Below, one piece after another: positions 42,690-51,703 of a stretch of 64,000 nucleotides of DNA. The DNA comes from Leucobacter chromiisoli (GTDB lineage Bacteria; Actinomycetota; Actinomycetes; Actinomycetales; Microbacteriaceae): contig NZ_JAEHOH010000009.1 in assembly GCF_016522505.1 (NCBI RefSeq), forward strand, positions 1-64,000. Direction: 5' to 3'. The notes beneath the pieces were generated by a model. The model had not been told where the DNA came from. It saw only the letters and a list, made by a program, of their open reading frames with translations, and did not search any database. Numbering within the stretch: the first letter of the stretch is position 1; each line of letters starts with the position of its first letter. Both the position numbers and the translations under genes were made by a program.

Positions 42690-42786
42690 GGGAGGCGCGC
42701 CGGCTGGGGCGCGCGAATCGAGCCCCGCGGTTGGCCCGTCGTGGTTCCCCGCGAGAAGAACAGAACGTGAGAGAAAGGACGCACGC

Positions 42787-43524
42787 ATGGTCGCAGAGGC
42801 ACTCAGCGTGACGAGATTGGGAAAGAAGTTCGGCGCAGTGAGAGCGCTGAGAGACGTGAACCTCAGCGTGGAAGCGGGGGAGATCGTCGCGCTGCTCGGA
42901 GACAACGGGGCCGGCAAGTCGACCCTGATGAACATCATCTGCGGCTCCGACAGCGCCGACGAGGGTGAGATCAGGGTGAGCGGGGAACCGCTCGAGAGTC
43001 TGACGGATGCGAATAGGCTCGGCGTCGGCGTGGTCTACCAGGATCTGGCCCTCGCTCCCCACCTCTCAGTGGCCGAGAACATGTTCCTCGGTAGCGAGAA
43101 GAAGCGGCGTGTCGGTCCGTTCACCGTGCTCGATCGACGGGGAATGGCCGCTGAAGCCGAGGCCGCGGTGGGGGAGCTCGGTATCTCCACGCTGCGGAAC
43201 GTGCAGTTGGCGGTGGCAAGACTGTCGGGTGGTCAGCGACAGGTGCTCGCAGTGGCTCGCGCGATCAAGCGCGCCAGCAGTTTCATCCTCTTGGACGAGC
43301 CGACCGCTGCCCTGGGTCCCAAACAAGTGGACATCGTCCTCGACGCCATCCGGGCGGCGAAGGCCCAGGGTCTCGGCGTCATTCTCGTGTCGCACGACAT
43401 CCCGAGCGTCTTGAAACTGGCCGATCGCGTGGTGATCCTGCGGCACGGCACGGTTGCACTCGATCGCAAGCCCGAGGGCATGTCCGTGGCAGACGTGATG
43501 ACCGCAATGGTCGGGGAGGAGTGA
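42787..43524 (+). CDS. ABC sugar importer 2, single-domain ATPase (RbsA-like)
   Basis: A 245-residue ATPase. Walker A GDNGAGKST, Q-loop VYQDLALAPHLSV, signature LSGGQRQVLAVARA, Walker B FILLDEPTAALGPKQ, H-loop VSHD. Sequence and motif style are those of ribose/xylose-type ATPases, but those usually have two fused ABC domains of about 500 residues; here there is one. AAAGGA precedes the ATG. It belongs with the following permease and binding protein. Confidence 0.9.
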   Translation: MVAEALSVTRLGKKFGAVRALRDVNLSVEAGEIVALLGDNGAGKSTLMNIICGSDSADEGEIRVSGEPLESLTDANRLGVGVVYQDLALAPHLSVAENMFLGSEKKRRVGPFTVLDRRGMAAEAEAAVGELGISTLRNVQLAVARLSGGQRQVLAVARAIKRASSFILLDEPTAALGPKQVDIVLDAIRAAKAQGLGVILVSHDIPSVLKLADRVVILRHGTVALDRKPEGMSVADVMTAMVGEE

Positions 43525-43529
43525 GGCGC

Positions 43530-44561
43530 ATGAACGCACTGACCGGAAACATCGAGGTGGAGACCGGAACCGCGAGCAGCCGGATGCTCAAGCGGGTGCT
43601 CTCCTCGAGGCCGTTCCAGATTCTCGCCGTCGAGATCGTGCTCGTCGTGATCTTCTTCAACCTGTCCGGGGGTTCGTTTCTGAACTCCATGAACATCCGA
43701 GGCATGCTCATCACCGCCTCCCAGGTGCTGCTGCTCGCGGTCGCGCAGGCGATTCTCATGTCGGCGGGACACATCGACATCTCGCAGGGCGCTGTACTCA
43801 TCTTCGCCTCGGTCATCGCGGGCAAACTCATCCTCGCGGTTCAGGGATCAGCGCCCCTGCCGCTACTCCTGCTGCTCGGTCTCCTCGCAGCGGTCCTCGC
43901 AGGATCGCTGGTGGGGATCGTGAACGGTCTCATGGTGGGAGTCGTGGGGATCAACGCCCTCGTCGTGACGCTCGCCATGCTCGGCATCGCGACCGGTGTC
44001 TCCCAGGTCATCACCGGCGGGGTGAACCTCACGGGTCTTCCCCCCGGCTTGCAGAGCGCGTTCGGTGGAGTGACTTTCGGCGTGCTGCCGCTCCCGATCA
44101 TCGTCAGTCTGGTCGTGATCCTCGGCATCTGGGCCCTGTTCCACTTCACGAGTTGGGGTACCCACGTGCTCGCGATGGGATCGAACCAGCGCGCCGCCCA
44201 CCGCGTCGGGATCCGGACGATGCGGAACACGATTGGCGTGTTCGTCCTCTCCTCGGCTCTTGCGGGCCTCGCCGGCTTCGTAGACCTCGCCCGGTATTCG
44301 ACGACGAACATCTCGGGCCACACGAACGACTCGCTCGCCGCGATCGCCGCCGCACTCATCGGTGGCACGCTGCTCACGGGCGGCCGCATCAACTTCCTCG
44401 GGGCGGTCCTCGGCGCCTTCCTCGCGATCATCCTGCAGTCGGGCTTGGTGATCATCAACCTCTCGCCGTTCTACCAGACCATCGCGATCGGGATCATGCT
44501 GCTGGTCGCGGTGAGCCTCGACCGCTCCAACCGCCTGCGCAGATCCGGCGGCGACGGATAA
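43530..44561 (+). CDS. ABC sugar importer 2, permease (RbsC-like)
   Basis: A 343-residue permease with about 10 hydrophobic helices in the BPD_transp_2 (RbsC) layout. Conserved parts include AGHIDISQGAV, GLMVGVVGINALVVTLAMLGI and AALIGGTLLTGGRINFLGAVLGAF. The ATG at 43530 was chosen because GGAGGAG precedes it at a proper distance; the GTG at 43521 lies too close to the binding site. It would form a homodimer with the single-domain ATPase. Confidence 0.92.
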   Translation: MNALTGNIEVETGTASSRMLKRVLSSRPFQILAVEIVLVVIFFNLSGGSFLNSMNIRGMLITASQVLLLAVAQAILMSAGHIDISQGAVLIFASVIAGKLILAVQGSAPLPLLLLLGLLAAVLAGSLVGIVNGLMVGVVGINALVVTLAMLGIATGVSQVITGGVNLTGLPPGLQSAFGGVTFGVLPLPIIVSLVVILGIWALFHFTSWGTHVLAMGSNQRAAHRVGIRTMRNTIGVFVLSSALAGLAGFVDLARYSTTNISGHTNDSLAAIAAALIGGTLLTGGRINFLGAVLGAFLAIILQSGLVIINLSPFYQTIAIGIMLLVAVSLDRSNRLRRSGGDG

Positions 44562-44605
44562 CCGTCGACGACTTCAATCACACATTCACTACAAAGGAGT
44601 AAACG

Positions 44606-45619
44606 ATGTCGAAGAAAATCCCTCAGCGTTACGGCTGGACGATCATGGCTGCGGTCTCCGCAGGCGCGCTTGCACTCAGCGGATGCAGCGGAACGAGCGA
44701 AGACGGCGGTGGGGAGCAGAGCGATCTCCGTGTCGCAATGGTCACCCCCGAGAGCACGGGTGAGTACTACGGCGCGATGTACTGCGGTGCGCAGGCCGCC
44801 GCCGACGAACAGGGAGTCGAACTGGACATCCAGGGCACTCCTGAGGTGACCGTCGAAGCCGAGATGCAGGTGCTGCAGTCGGTGTTGGCGACCGAGCCGG
44901 ACGGCATGCTCCTGACGGTCTGGGACACCGAATCCTTCAACAGTGTCATGGCCGAGTACACGTCGCTCGGGCACCCGGTCGTCATGCCCGACTCCTTCAT
45001 GTCCAGTGAGGATTTCTTGCAGAGCATCCGTACCGACAGCTACCAATCGTCCTATGATGCCGCACTGGAAGTGATCGAGGCGCACGGCATCACCGAGGGC
45101 AAAGTGCTCATCAACACCGACTCACCGGGCAACGCGATCCAGAGTGCTCGCGCCGAAGGCTTCCGCGACGCGATCGAGAAGGAGACCGACCTCGAGACGC
45201 TGGAATTCCAGTACGTCGGAGGCGATTCGGCGAAGGCTTCTTCGGCGGTGACGTCGGCGGCCGCAGGCAACGACGACCTTGCCATCGTGTACTCCACGAA
45301 CATCGGCGCGGGTACCGGTTCTGCGAACGGGATCACGACCTCCGGTGCCGAGATCGTGCACGTCGGATACGACGCCTCCCCTGCTCAGGTGGAGCAGCTC
45401 AAGAGCGGGGAGTACGACGCCCTCATCGCTCAGAGCCCCTACCAGATGGGGTACGACGCGATGAACCTCATCTCCGAGGTGTTGAAGGAGGAGCAGAGCG
45501 CCGACGATGTGGACGAGCAGACGGTCTTCTCGCCGTGGGCGTTGCTGACCGCGGACAATATCGACGATCCCGAGAACGGGGCGTTCATCTACACCTCTGA
45601 CTGCTCGCAGGCGGGCTGA
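44606..45619 (+). CDS. ABC sugar importer 2, substrate-binding lipoprotein (RbsB-like)
   Basis: A 337-residue periplasmic-binding-protein type 1 lipoprotein. The lipobox LSGC follows a hydrophobic helix. Typical elements are RVAMVTPESTGEYYGAMYCG, IVHVGYDASPAQVEQLKSGEYDALIAQSPYQMGYDAM. AAAGGAG precedes the ATG. It binds a monosaccharide- or polyol-like ligand for importer 2. The presence of two importers in one operon suggests that related or consecutive substrates enter separately. Confidence 0.92.
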   Translation: MSKKIPQRYGWTIMAAVSAGALALSGCSGTSEDGGGEQSDLRVAMVTPESTGEYYGAMYCGAQAAADEQGVELDIQGTPEVTVEAEMQVLQSVLATEPDGMLLTVWDTESFNSVMAEYTSLGHPVVMPDSFMSSEDFLQSIRTDSYQSSYDAALEVIEAHGITEGKVLINTDSPGNAIQSARAEGFRDAIEKETDLETLEFQYVGGDSAKASSAVTSAAAGNDDLAIVYSTNIGAGTGSANGITTSGAEIVHVGYDASPAQVEQLKSGEYDALIAQSPYQMGYDAMNLISEVLKEEQSADDVDEQTVFSPWALLTADNIDDPENGAFIYTSDCSQAG

Positions 45620-45690
45620 CCGTTGCTCATCCGGTGTCGGGCCCGGTTTCGGGTTCCGACACCGCCGACCCGGAGAGGAGCCTCGTACGG

Positions 45691-47592
45691 ATGGGCCCAG
45701 AGAGAACAGCCGCGGAGCGCAGGGTGGACGCGCTCAGGCGAGTGGATGCGCTGGATCGCCGCGGCCCGGCCCTCGGCGCAGTGCCCGTGCTGAATCCGGA
45801 CTTCCTCGCGGAGGTCGGCCCGGGCCCGCTCTCCGGACGGGTGTGCACGTTCAAAGACTCCTTCGCGGTCGCCGGGCTTCCTCTCGCCGCCGGTTCACCG
45901 GCGCTCGAGCACCTCGTCGGGGGCCGGAACGCCACGGTGGTCGAGCGCGTGCGAGGTGCCGGCGCCGGCGTGCTCGGCAAGACGAACATGCCTCCCGTCG
46001 CGATCGGTGGCGGGCAACCCGGTCTCTACGGGCGTACGCGCAGTCCGTTCAATCCCGATTTCCTCGCGGCGGCCTGGCATTCGGGTTCCTCGATCGGATC
46101 CGGAGTCTCCGTGGCCGCGGGGTTCTGCGATTTCGGGATCGGCGAGGAGACGGTCTCCTCGGGGCGCTCGCCAGCCTCGAACAACGGCCTCGTCGCCTAC
46201 ACGCCGTCCTGGGGAGTGATCTCCAGCTCCGGCAACCTCCCGCTGCATCCGTACAGGGATGTCGTCGTTCCACACACCACCACCGTGCATGGCCTGCTCG
46301 AGATAGCGAAGCACCTCGTCGGCGAGGACGATCAGGATGCGTGGCACCGCCAGCGTGGCGTGGACGTATCAGCAGCGGGGGCGGTGATCGAGCGACTGCG
46401 AGAGGGCGTGCAGGCGCCGCCGCTGCAGGGCGTGCGCCTCGGCGTGCCGCACCTCTATGTCGGCGAGTCCGTCGGCGACGTCGCCGGGATCCCGATACGC
46501 CGCTCCATCCGGACGCTCTGGGAGAGAACCGAACAGCTGCTCCGGGAGGCAGGAGCCGAGGTGGTGCGGGTGAGGCTCCCGGTCGTCGAATCCTACGAGC
46601 GGAGAAGCGCGTCGTCAGCGAGCTTCGAGAGCCAGGGGTTTCTCCTGCCCGGCTGGACGGAGTTCGAACTCGGTCCGCTCATGACCTATGCCTGGACGCG
46701 CTTTCTCGATGCGTTCGCCGGGGGAGCGAGACTCGCCGACATCGCGCCTCACGCGGTGCGGCCCGTCTCGCCGTGGTCGACGGACGTGCGCGGCGAGTCC
46801 CTGAGGCATCCCGGGAGAGACGTGTTCGACTTCGCGGGCATCGTCTCAGGCGCGGCTCTGCCGGAGCGCGAGATTCTGCGTATCGCCGAGCCGGCCGTGC
46901 GCGCCTTGAACGAGGGGCGCACACGGATGTACGACGAGTGGTTGGACGCTCTCGGCCTCGATGCGGTGATCTTCCCGGCCAACGGGGATATCGGGCCGTG
47001 GGATGCCGACAGCAACCTCGGGGCGGCTGAGTTGGCCTGGAGGGACGGCGCCGTGTTCTCCCACGGCAACCATGTGCTCCGCCGCCTCGGGATACCTACG
47101 GTCACCGTTCCCATGGGCGTCGCGTCCGACATCGGCGTGCCCGTCGGTGCGACCCTCGCCGGACGGGCGTGGGGCGACGTTCGCCTGCTGGGCATCGCGG
47201 CGGCCCTCGAAGCGGTGCTTCCGCCTGCACCGGTTCCGGGCCTTCCCGATGTGGGCGCGGCGCCGCTCGCCCACGCGCAGGAGATCTGCTCCCCCGAGCA
47301 GGGCGAACCGGTGCGGAGGATCGAGGTGCGTGCCACAGCCGTGCAGCGGGAATCGTCGATCGAGATCTCGGTGGTGCACCCCTCCGACCGGGGCCCGGTC
47401 GGAGTGGAGCTTCTGGGGCAGTCGATGGAGGACGAGAGGATCCGCGTCGATCCCCGCGACTGGCCGACGCGGGCCAGTCCTCTGGTCATCGCGGTGTCCG
47501 CCGAGACCGGCGCAGCCGGTTTCTGCGAGATCGAGTTGGAGTTCACCGATGACACGGTGCTGTACGACGGAGCGGAGGGCTCGGAGAGATGA
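45691..47592 (+). CDS. Amidase-signature enzyme 1 (long form)
   Basis: A 633-residue amidase. The catalytic triad is K55 (CTFKDSF), a cis-serine in SGSS (about 131-134) and the nucleophile S157 in ETVSSGRSPAS. The signature is unusual: the second half reads EETVSSGR in place of TDTGGSIR, so the active-site loop differs. The protein carries an extra C-terminal part of about 120 residues beyond the usual 450-500, possibly a beta domain. The ATG at 45691 follows GAGAGGAG. It overlaps amidase 2 by 4 bp. Substrate: an amide, probably from the imported compound. Confidence 0.85.
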   Translation: MGPERTAAERRVDALRRVDALDRRGPALGAVPVLNPDFLAEVGPGPLSGRVCTFKDSFAVAGLPLAAGSPALEHLVGGRNATVVERVRGAGAGVLGKTNMPPVAIGGGQPGLYGRTRSPFNPDFLAAAWHSGSSIGSGVSVAAGFCDFGIGEETVSSGRSPASNNGLVAYTPSWGVISSSGNLPLHPYRDVVVPHTTTVHGLLEIAKHLVGEDDQDAWHRQRGVDVSAAGAVIERLREGVQAPPLQGVRLGVPHLYVGESVGDVAGIPIRRSIRTLWERTEQLLREAGAEVVRVRLPVVESYERRSASSASFESQGFLLPGWTEFELGPLMTYAWTRFLDAFAGGARLADIAPHAVRPVSPWSTDVRGESLRHPGRDVFDFAGIVSGAALPEREILRIAEPAVRALNEGRTRMYDEWLDALGLDAVIFPANGDIGPWDADSNLGAAELAWRDGAVFSHGNHVLRRLGIPTVTVPMGVASDIGVPVGATLAGRAWGDVRLLGIAAALEAVLPPAPVPGLPDVGAAPLAHAQEICSPEQGEPVRRIEVRATAVQRESSIEISVVHPSDRGPVGVELLGQSMEDERIRVDPRDWPTRASPLVIAVSAETGAAGFCEIELEFTDDTVLYDGAEGSER

Positions 47593-49025
47593 GGGACGAG
47601 ATGGACGTGAGAGAGCAACCGGGTGAGGCGCCGCTGATCTGGTGGTCCGCCGAGGACCTCAGAGACGCTATTGCGGAGGGAACGCTGACCGCCGAGGAGG
47701 TGATGAGCGCCTTCCTGGACCGGATCGATACCGTCAACGATGAGATCAATGTGCTGGTCTTCCAGCTACCGAGGGAGGAGTGCCTGGAACTGGCGAGAGA
47801 GGCTGACAGACGACGTGAGACCGGCGAAGCGCTCGGGCCTCTGCACGGGCTGCCGATCGCGGTGAAGGACCTCGTCGACGTTAGGGGTATGCCGACGTCG
47901 CAGGGATCCCGAGCATTCGCGAACGGGTCCCCGGTCGCCGCTGACGCGCCGCACGTGGGGCTCATGCGGGAGGCGGGAGCGCTCATCATCGGCAAGACGA
48001 ATTCCCCGGAGTTCGGCGTCGGCACGCTCACCTGGAATGACGTGTTCGGGATCACCCGCAATCCGTACGACACCTCCAGGCACGCCGGCGGATCCTCCGG
48101 AGGGGTCGCCGCCGTGGCTGCGGGTATGCTCCCGCTCTGCGACGGCTCGGATTCGGGCGGGAGCCTGCGGTACCCGGCGGCCTTCTGCAATGCGGTGGGG
48201 CTGCGCACAACCCCCGGGACGGTGCCCGGGACGTTCGGTGGCAACTCGTGGGATCCCCATTCGGTGTACGGGCCCATGGCGAGGAGCTGCAGCGACGCCG
48301 CGCTTCTGCTCGACGCGATGCGGGGTGCGCATCCTGCCGCTCCGCTCTCGCGCCTGGGCGAAGCACACGGCGCCGAGGGCGAGGAGCGAGGGCGGGCGAT
48401 CAGGCTCGCCTGGAGCGATGACCTCGGGGGGCTCCCGGTCTCTGCGGAGGTGCGGGAGACGCTGGCGGATGCCCGTCGGCGTCTCGTGGAAGCGGGAGTC
48501 CAGATCGTCGACGTGAATGTGGATCTCGACGGCGTGGACCGCGCGTGGGAGATCATCGAGCTCTTCGGCTGGTACAGCCTCCTCGGCGCAGATCCCCTGG
48601 AGAGGCCTGAGCTGTACCGCGACGATTTTCTGCGGAACGTGAGCGAAGCGGCGGACTTCACCTCCGACGACCTTGCGACTGCCTTCGCGCGCCGCTATCG
48701 GCTCTACACCCAGTTCGCAGCGCTGCTCGAGGACTTCGACGGCTTCGTTTGCCCCGCCACTCCCGTCGTGGCGCCTCCTGCCGAAGTGCTCTGGGTCGAC
48801 GAGGTGGACGGCGTCGAGTTCTCGCGTTACTTCGAGTGGCAGCGGCTGGCCTGCCGACTGACGATGACCGGGCATCCCGTCCTCGCGATGCCCGCCGGCT
48901 TCTCCGGCGGCCTGCCCGTGGGTATGCAGGTGGTGGGAAGCTACGGCGGTGACCGGGAGCTTCTCGCGCTTGGCAGTGCTCTGGAAGAAGTCCTCGGCAT
49001 GGGTCGCGTGCTGCCGCAACTGTAG
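47589..49025 (+). CDS. Amidase-signature enzyme 2
   Basis: A 478-residue amidase of standard length. Triad: K93 (IAVKDLVD), cis-serine in GGSSGG (167-172), nucleophile S192 (SDSGGSLRYPA). The sequence is canonical, close to aliphatic amidases and glutamyl-tRNA amidotransferase A-like hydrolases, but it stands alone without GatB/C. Cytoplasmic. The ATG overlaps the stop of amidase 1, so the two are made in equal amounts and may form a complex or act in series. Confidence 0.9.
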   Translation: MRDEMDVREQPGEAPLIWWSAEDLRDAIAEGTLTAEEVMSAFLDRIDTVNDEINVLVFQLPREECLELAREADRRRETGEALGPLHGLPIAVKDLVDVRGMPTSQGSRAFANGSPVAADAPHVGLMREAGALIIGKTNSPEFGVGTLTWNDVFGITRNPYDTSRHAGGSSGGVAAVAAGMLPLCDGSDSGGSLRYPAAFCNAVGLRTTPGTVPGTFGGNSWDPHSVYGPMARSCSDAALLLDAMRGAHPAAPLSRLGEAHGAEGEERGRAIRLAWSDDLGGLPVSAEVRETLADARRRLVEAGVQIVDVNVDLDGVDRAWEIIELFGWYSLLGADPLERPELYRDDFLRNVSEAADFTSDDLATAFARRYRLYTQFAALLEDFDGFVCPATPVVAPPAEVLWVDEVDGVEFSRYFEWQRLACRLTMTGHPVLAMPAGFSGGLPVGMQVVGSYGGDRELLALGSALEEVLGMGRVLPQL

Positions 49026-49066
49026 CGGCCGGGAAGAGACGGACAACGATGAAAGGCGGAGGGCAT

Positions 49067-51703
49067 ATGGCGGCGCACACGGAACGCAACAGGGAGGCGG
49101 AGGTCTACGAGCACTTCCTGCGGCGCGCACGGGATCGGTTCGGCGAACTGCTGACACCGGAGTTGATCGAGGAGCACCGGCGCGACCCTCTGGGCGAGAA
49201 ATCCCCTGCGCTGCTCCATCTGCTGGATTTCATGCGGCAAGCCCCCATCCCGGGCAAGTTGGCGGTCTACGCGATCAAACCGCGGGAGGAGTACCAGATC
49301 ATCCGGCTCTCCGGTGTGTCAGGCGTGCCCAACGACACGCGAGATCCGCGGCGTTTCGCAACGGAAGAGGAGGCGCTGCACGAGGTCTTCCTCCGCCGTC
49401 TCGGGGAGCTCGGACTCATCTCGCACGAGGAACCCGACCCGGCTGACCCCTCCTGGCCGGCCACGTCCGAGGCGCACGTCATCGGCTATACCGACCGCTT
49501 GGACGCGCGACCGGGGGAGTCGGTGGAGGTGTTCCTCTCGGCCGACCATCCGACAGAGGTGCGCGCGGAGCTGGTCTCACTCGGTTTCGGCGAGCCGACC
49601 GGCGAGGTCCGCGAGCGGGTGGTCAGCGATCTCGGAATCGTCCCGGTGCAGCCGCAGGAGACGGTCCTCGGATCCTCCGCGACGTCGGGGCGGCTCGGGG
49701 AGCTCTATGAAGACGCCGATGTCCTCGCGCTGACCGTCATGCCGACCGCGCCGCAACGGGATGGCCAGCTGATCGCCGGGCAGCGCGACGAGGCCGGCGA
49801 CGGCTGGGGCCTCCTGCTCTCCTCAGGACGGGTGCGCCTCAGCGTGTTCAAGGCCGGACGCGAGACCCCGGTGTGCGAATCCGAGGGACGGTTGGCCAGA
49901 GGGTTCTGGTACAGCATCGCGGTAGGGTTCGGCTCCTCGCGAGCTTCCATAGCGATTCGACCGGTGAGGTCGCGTGCGACGCTCGGGAACACGACTGCCG
50001 CGGACGTGGGAGAGACGCTCCGCGGAACAGCGGGAGCACGGCTGCTCCCCGAACCGCTGCACTTCGCGGCATGGCCCGACGTCGGCCTCCGGGCGGCGTT
50101 CGACGGCCGCATCGAAACTCCGTTCCTCGCCGAGGGGGCCGGACCCGAGGGTGCTGGAGCTGAAGAGGTCGCGGAGAGACGCGCGGCGCACGAGCACGCC
50201 CGCGATCTCCCCGCCGCACACGTCGTCTGGGATCCCGCGGCGTCGCTCGCATCGGGCGTTCTGCGGTCCCAGACCATCCCGGCCTTCCGCCGTAGTGACG
50301 CGGAGTGGGGGCCGGCACCCCAGTGGGACGCGCTCTGCCGGAATACGCCTACCTGGGGCGTGCGGTCGAGCTCCTGGGACACGACCGAAGAGGACTTTGC
50401 GCGGCGCCCGCAGCAGTGGGCGGCCGTCCACTTCCACAGTGACGATATCGACGACGCGGGATGGGACCGCGCGACGGTCGTCGAGCTCCCGGACGATCTC
50501 TCTTCGGGCGCGTACGCCGTGAGGCTGAGCGGAGCCGAGACCGAGACGGAACGACTCCCCCTGTTCGTCGAGCCGCTCCGTTCGGAGCGGACGGTCGCCG
50601 TGATCATTCCGACCGCCTCCTATCTGGCGTACGCGAATGATCACCCCGGCACCCAGGCGCAGATGGCCCAGGCCACTGCGAGCCGTACGCCCGTCCTGAT
50701 GGAGGGCGATCTGTTCATGCAGGATCACCCGGAACTGGGGCGCAGCTGCTACGACGAGCACCTGGATGGAACGGGAGTCGGCTTCGCCAGCCTGCGTCGG
50801 CCGCTGCTCAACATGCGGCCCACGCACCGTTACCACGTGGGCGCCTGGCAGCTGCCGGCGGACCTGCATCTGCTCTCCTGGCTGAACGACGAGGGCATCT
50901 CCTACGACGTGATTACCGATCACACCCTGCACAGGCTCGGCGCGGAGGCGCTCGATGGCTACGACGTCGTGATGACGACGAGCCACTCCGAGTACTACTC
51001 GACCAGAATGCTCGATGCGGTCGAGTCGTACATCGATGAGGGCGGGCGCTTCATGTACCTGGGCGCCAACGGTTTCTATTGGAGGGTCGCCTTCGACCCC
51101 GATCGGCCGTGGGTGATGGAGCTGCGTCGCGGGGAGAACGGCTCGCGGGCGTGGCAATCGAAGCCCGGCGAGCATTACCACGTCTTCACCGGCGAGCGCG
51201 GCGGCCTGTGGGCGAACCTCGGGCGAACCACGAACAGCGTGTTCGGCGTCGGATTCTCTGCGCAGGGCTTCGACGGCGCCGGCTGGTACCGGAAGCTCGA
51301 CGACGCGGAGGATCCGCGGGCGACCTTTATCTTCGAGGGGGTGGAGGCCGAGACCTTCGGGCACATCGGGGACACCGGTGGAGCTGCGGGGCAAGAGATC
51401 GACCGATACGATCTCGCGCTCGGCACGCCCGCGGACACGCTGCTGCTCGCGACCTCGGAAGGTCTGTCGGAGGGGTATCTCCGCACGGTGGAAGAAATCC
51501 ATTTCCTCGTCGCGGGAACCTCTGCGAACGTGGACCATCAGGTGCGCGCGGATATGACGTACTTCGTCAACTCCAGAGGTGGCGCGGTGTTCTCGACAGG
51601 ATCCATCGCCTGGAGCATGGCGCTGGGCGACGATCCCGGAGTGAGCCGCATCACGAGAAACGTGATCACCCGCTTCAACAGCCAGGAGGAACTGGAATGG
51701 TGA
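49067..51703 (+). CDS. Dimethylformamidase-family iron amidohydrolase, small and large subunits fused
   Basis: An 878-residue protein. N-terminal residues 10-120 resemble the small subunit of bacterial N,N-dimethylformamidase (FATEEEALHEVFLRRL is the best block); the rest is the large subunit. The large-subunit active site in this family is a mononuclear iron held by two Tyr and one carboxylate: here Y522 (SYLAYAND), Y562 (SCYDEH) and E642, next to H640 in SHSEYYS. Their spacing agrees with the family as I recall it. The ATG at 49067 follows GGAGGGC at 6 nt. Family members hydrolyse dialkylformamides; the natural substrate here is unknown. Fusion into one chain and location inside a sugar operon are both unusual. 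Confidence 0.82.
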   Translation: MAAHTERNREAEVYEHFLRRARDRFGELLTPELIEEHRRDPLGEKSPALLHLLDFMRQAPIPGKLAVYAIKPREEYQIIRLSGVSGVPNDTRDPRRFATEEEALHEVFLRRLGELGLISHEEPDPADPSWPATSEAHVIGYTDRLDARPGESVEVFLSADHPTEVRAELVSLGFGEPTGEVRERVVSDLGIVPVQPQETVLGSSATSGRLGELYEDADVLALTVMPTAPQRDGQLIAGQRDEAGDGWGLLLSSGRVRLSVFKAGRETPVCESEGRLARGFWYSIAVGFGSSRASIAIRPVRSRATLGNTTAADVGETLRGTAGARLLPEPLHFAAWPDVGLRAAFDGRIETPFLAEGAGPEGAGAEEVAERRAAHEHARDLPAAHVVWDPAASLASGVLRSQTIPAFRRSDAEWGPAPQWDALCRNTPTWGVRSSSWDTTEEDFARRPQQWAAVHFHSDDIDDAGWDRATVVELPDDLSSGAYAVRLSGAETETERLPLFVEPLRSERTVAVIIPTASYLAYANDHPGTQAQMAQATASRTPVLMEGDLFMQDHPELGRSCYDEHLDGTGVGFASLRRPLLNMRPTHRYHVGAWQLPADLHLLSWLNDEGISYDVITDHTLHRLGAEALDGYDVVMTTSHSEYYSTRMLDAVESYIDEGGRFMYLGANGFYWRVAFDPDRPWVMELRRGENGSRAWQSKPGEHYHVFTGERGGLWANLGRTTNSVFGVGFSAQGFDGAGWYRKLDDAEDPRATFIFEGVEAETFGHIGDTGGAAGQEIDRYDLALGTPADTLLLATSEGLSEGYLRTVEEIHFLVAGTSANVDHQVRADMTYFVNSRGGAVFSTGSIAWSMALGDDPGVSRITRNVITRFNSQEELEW

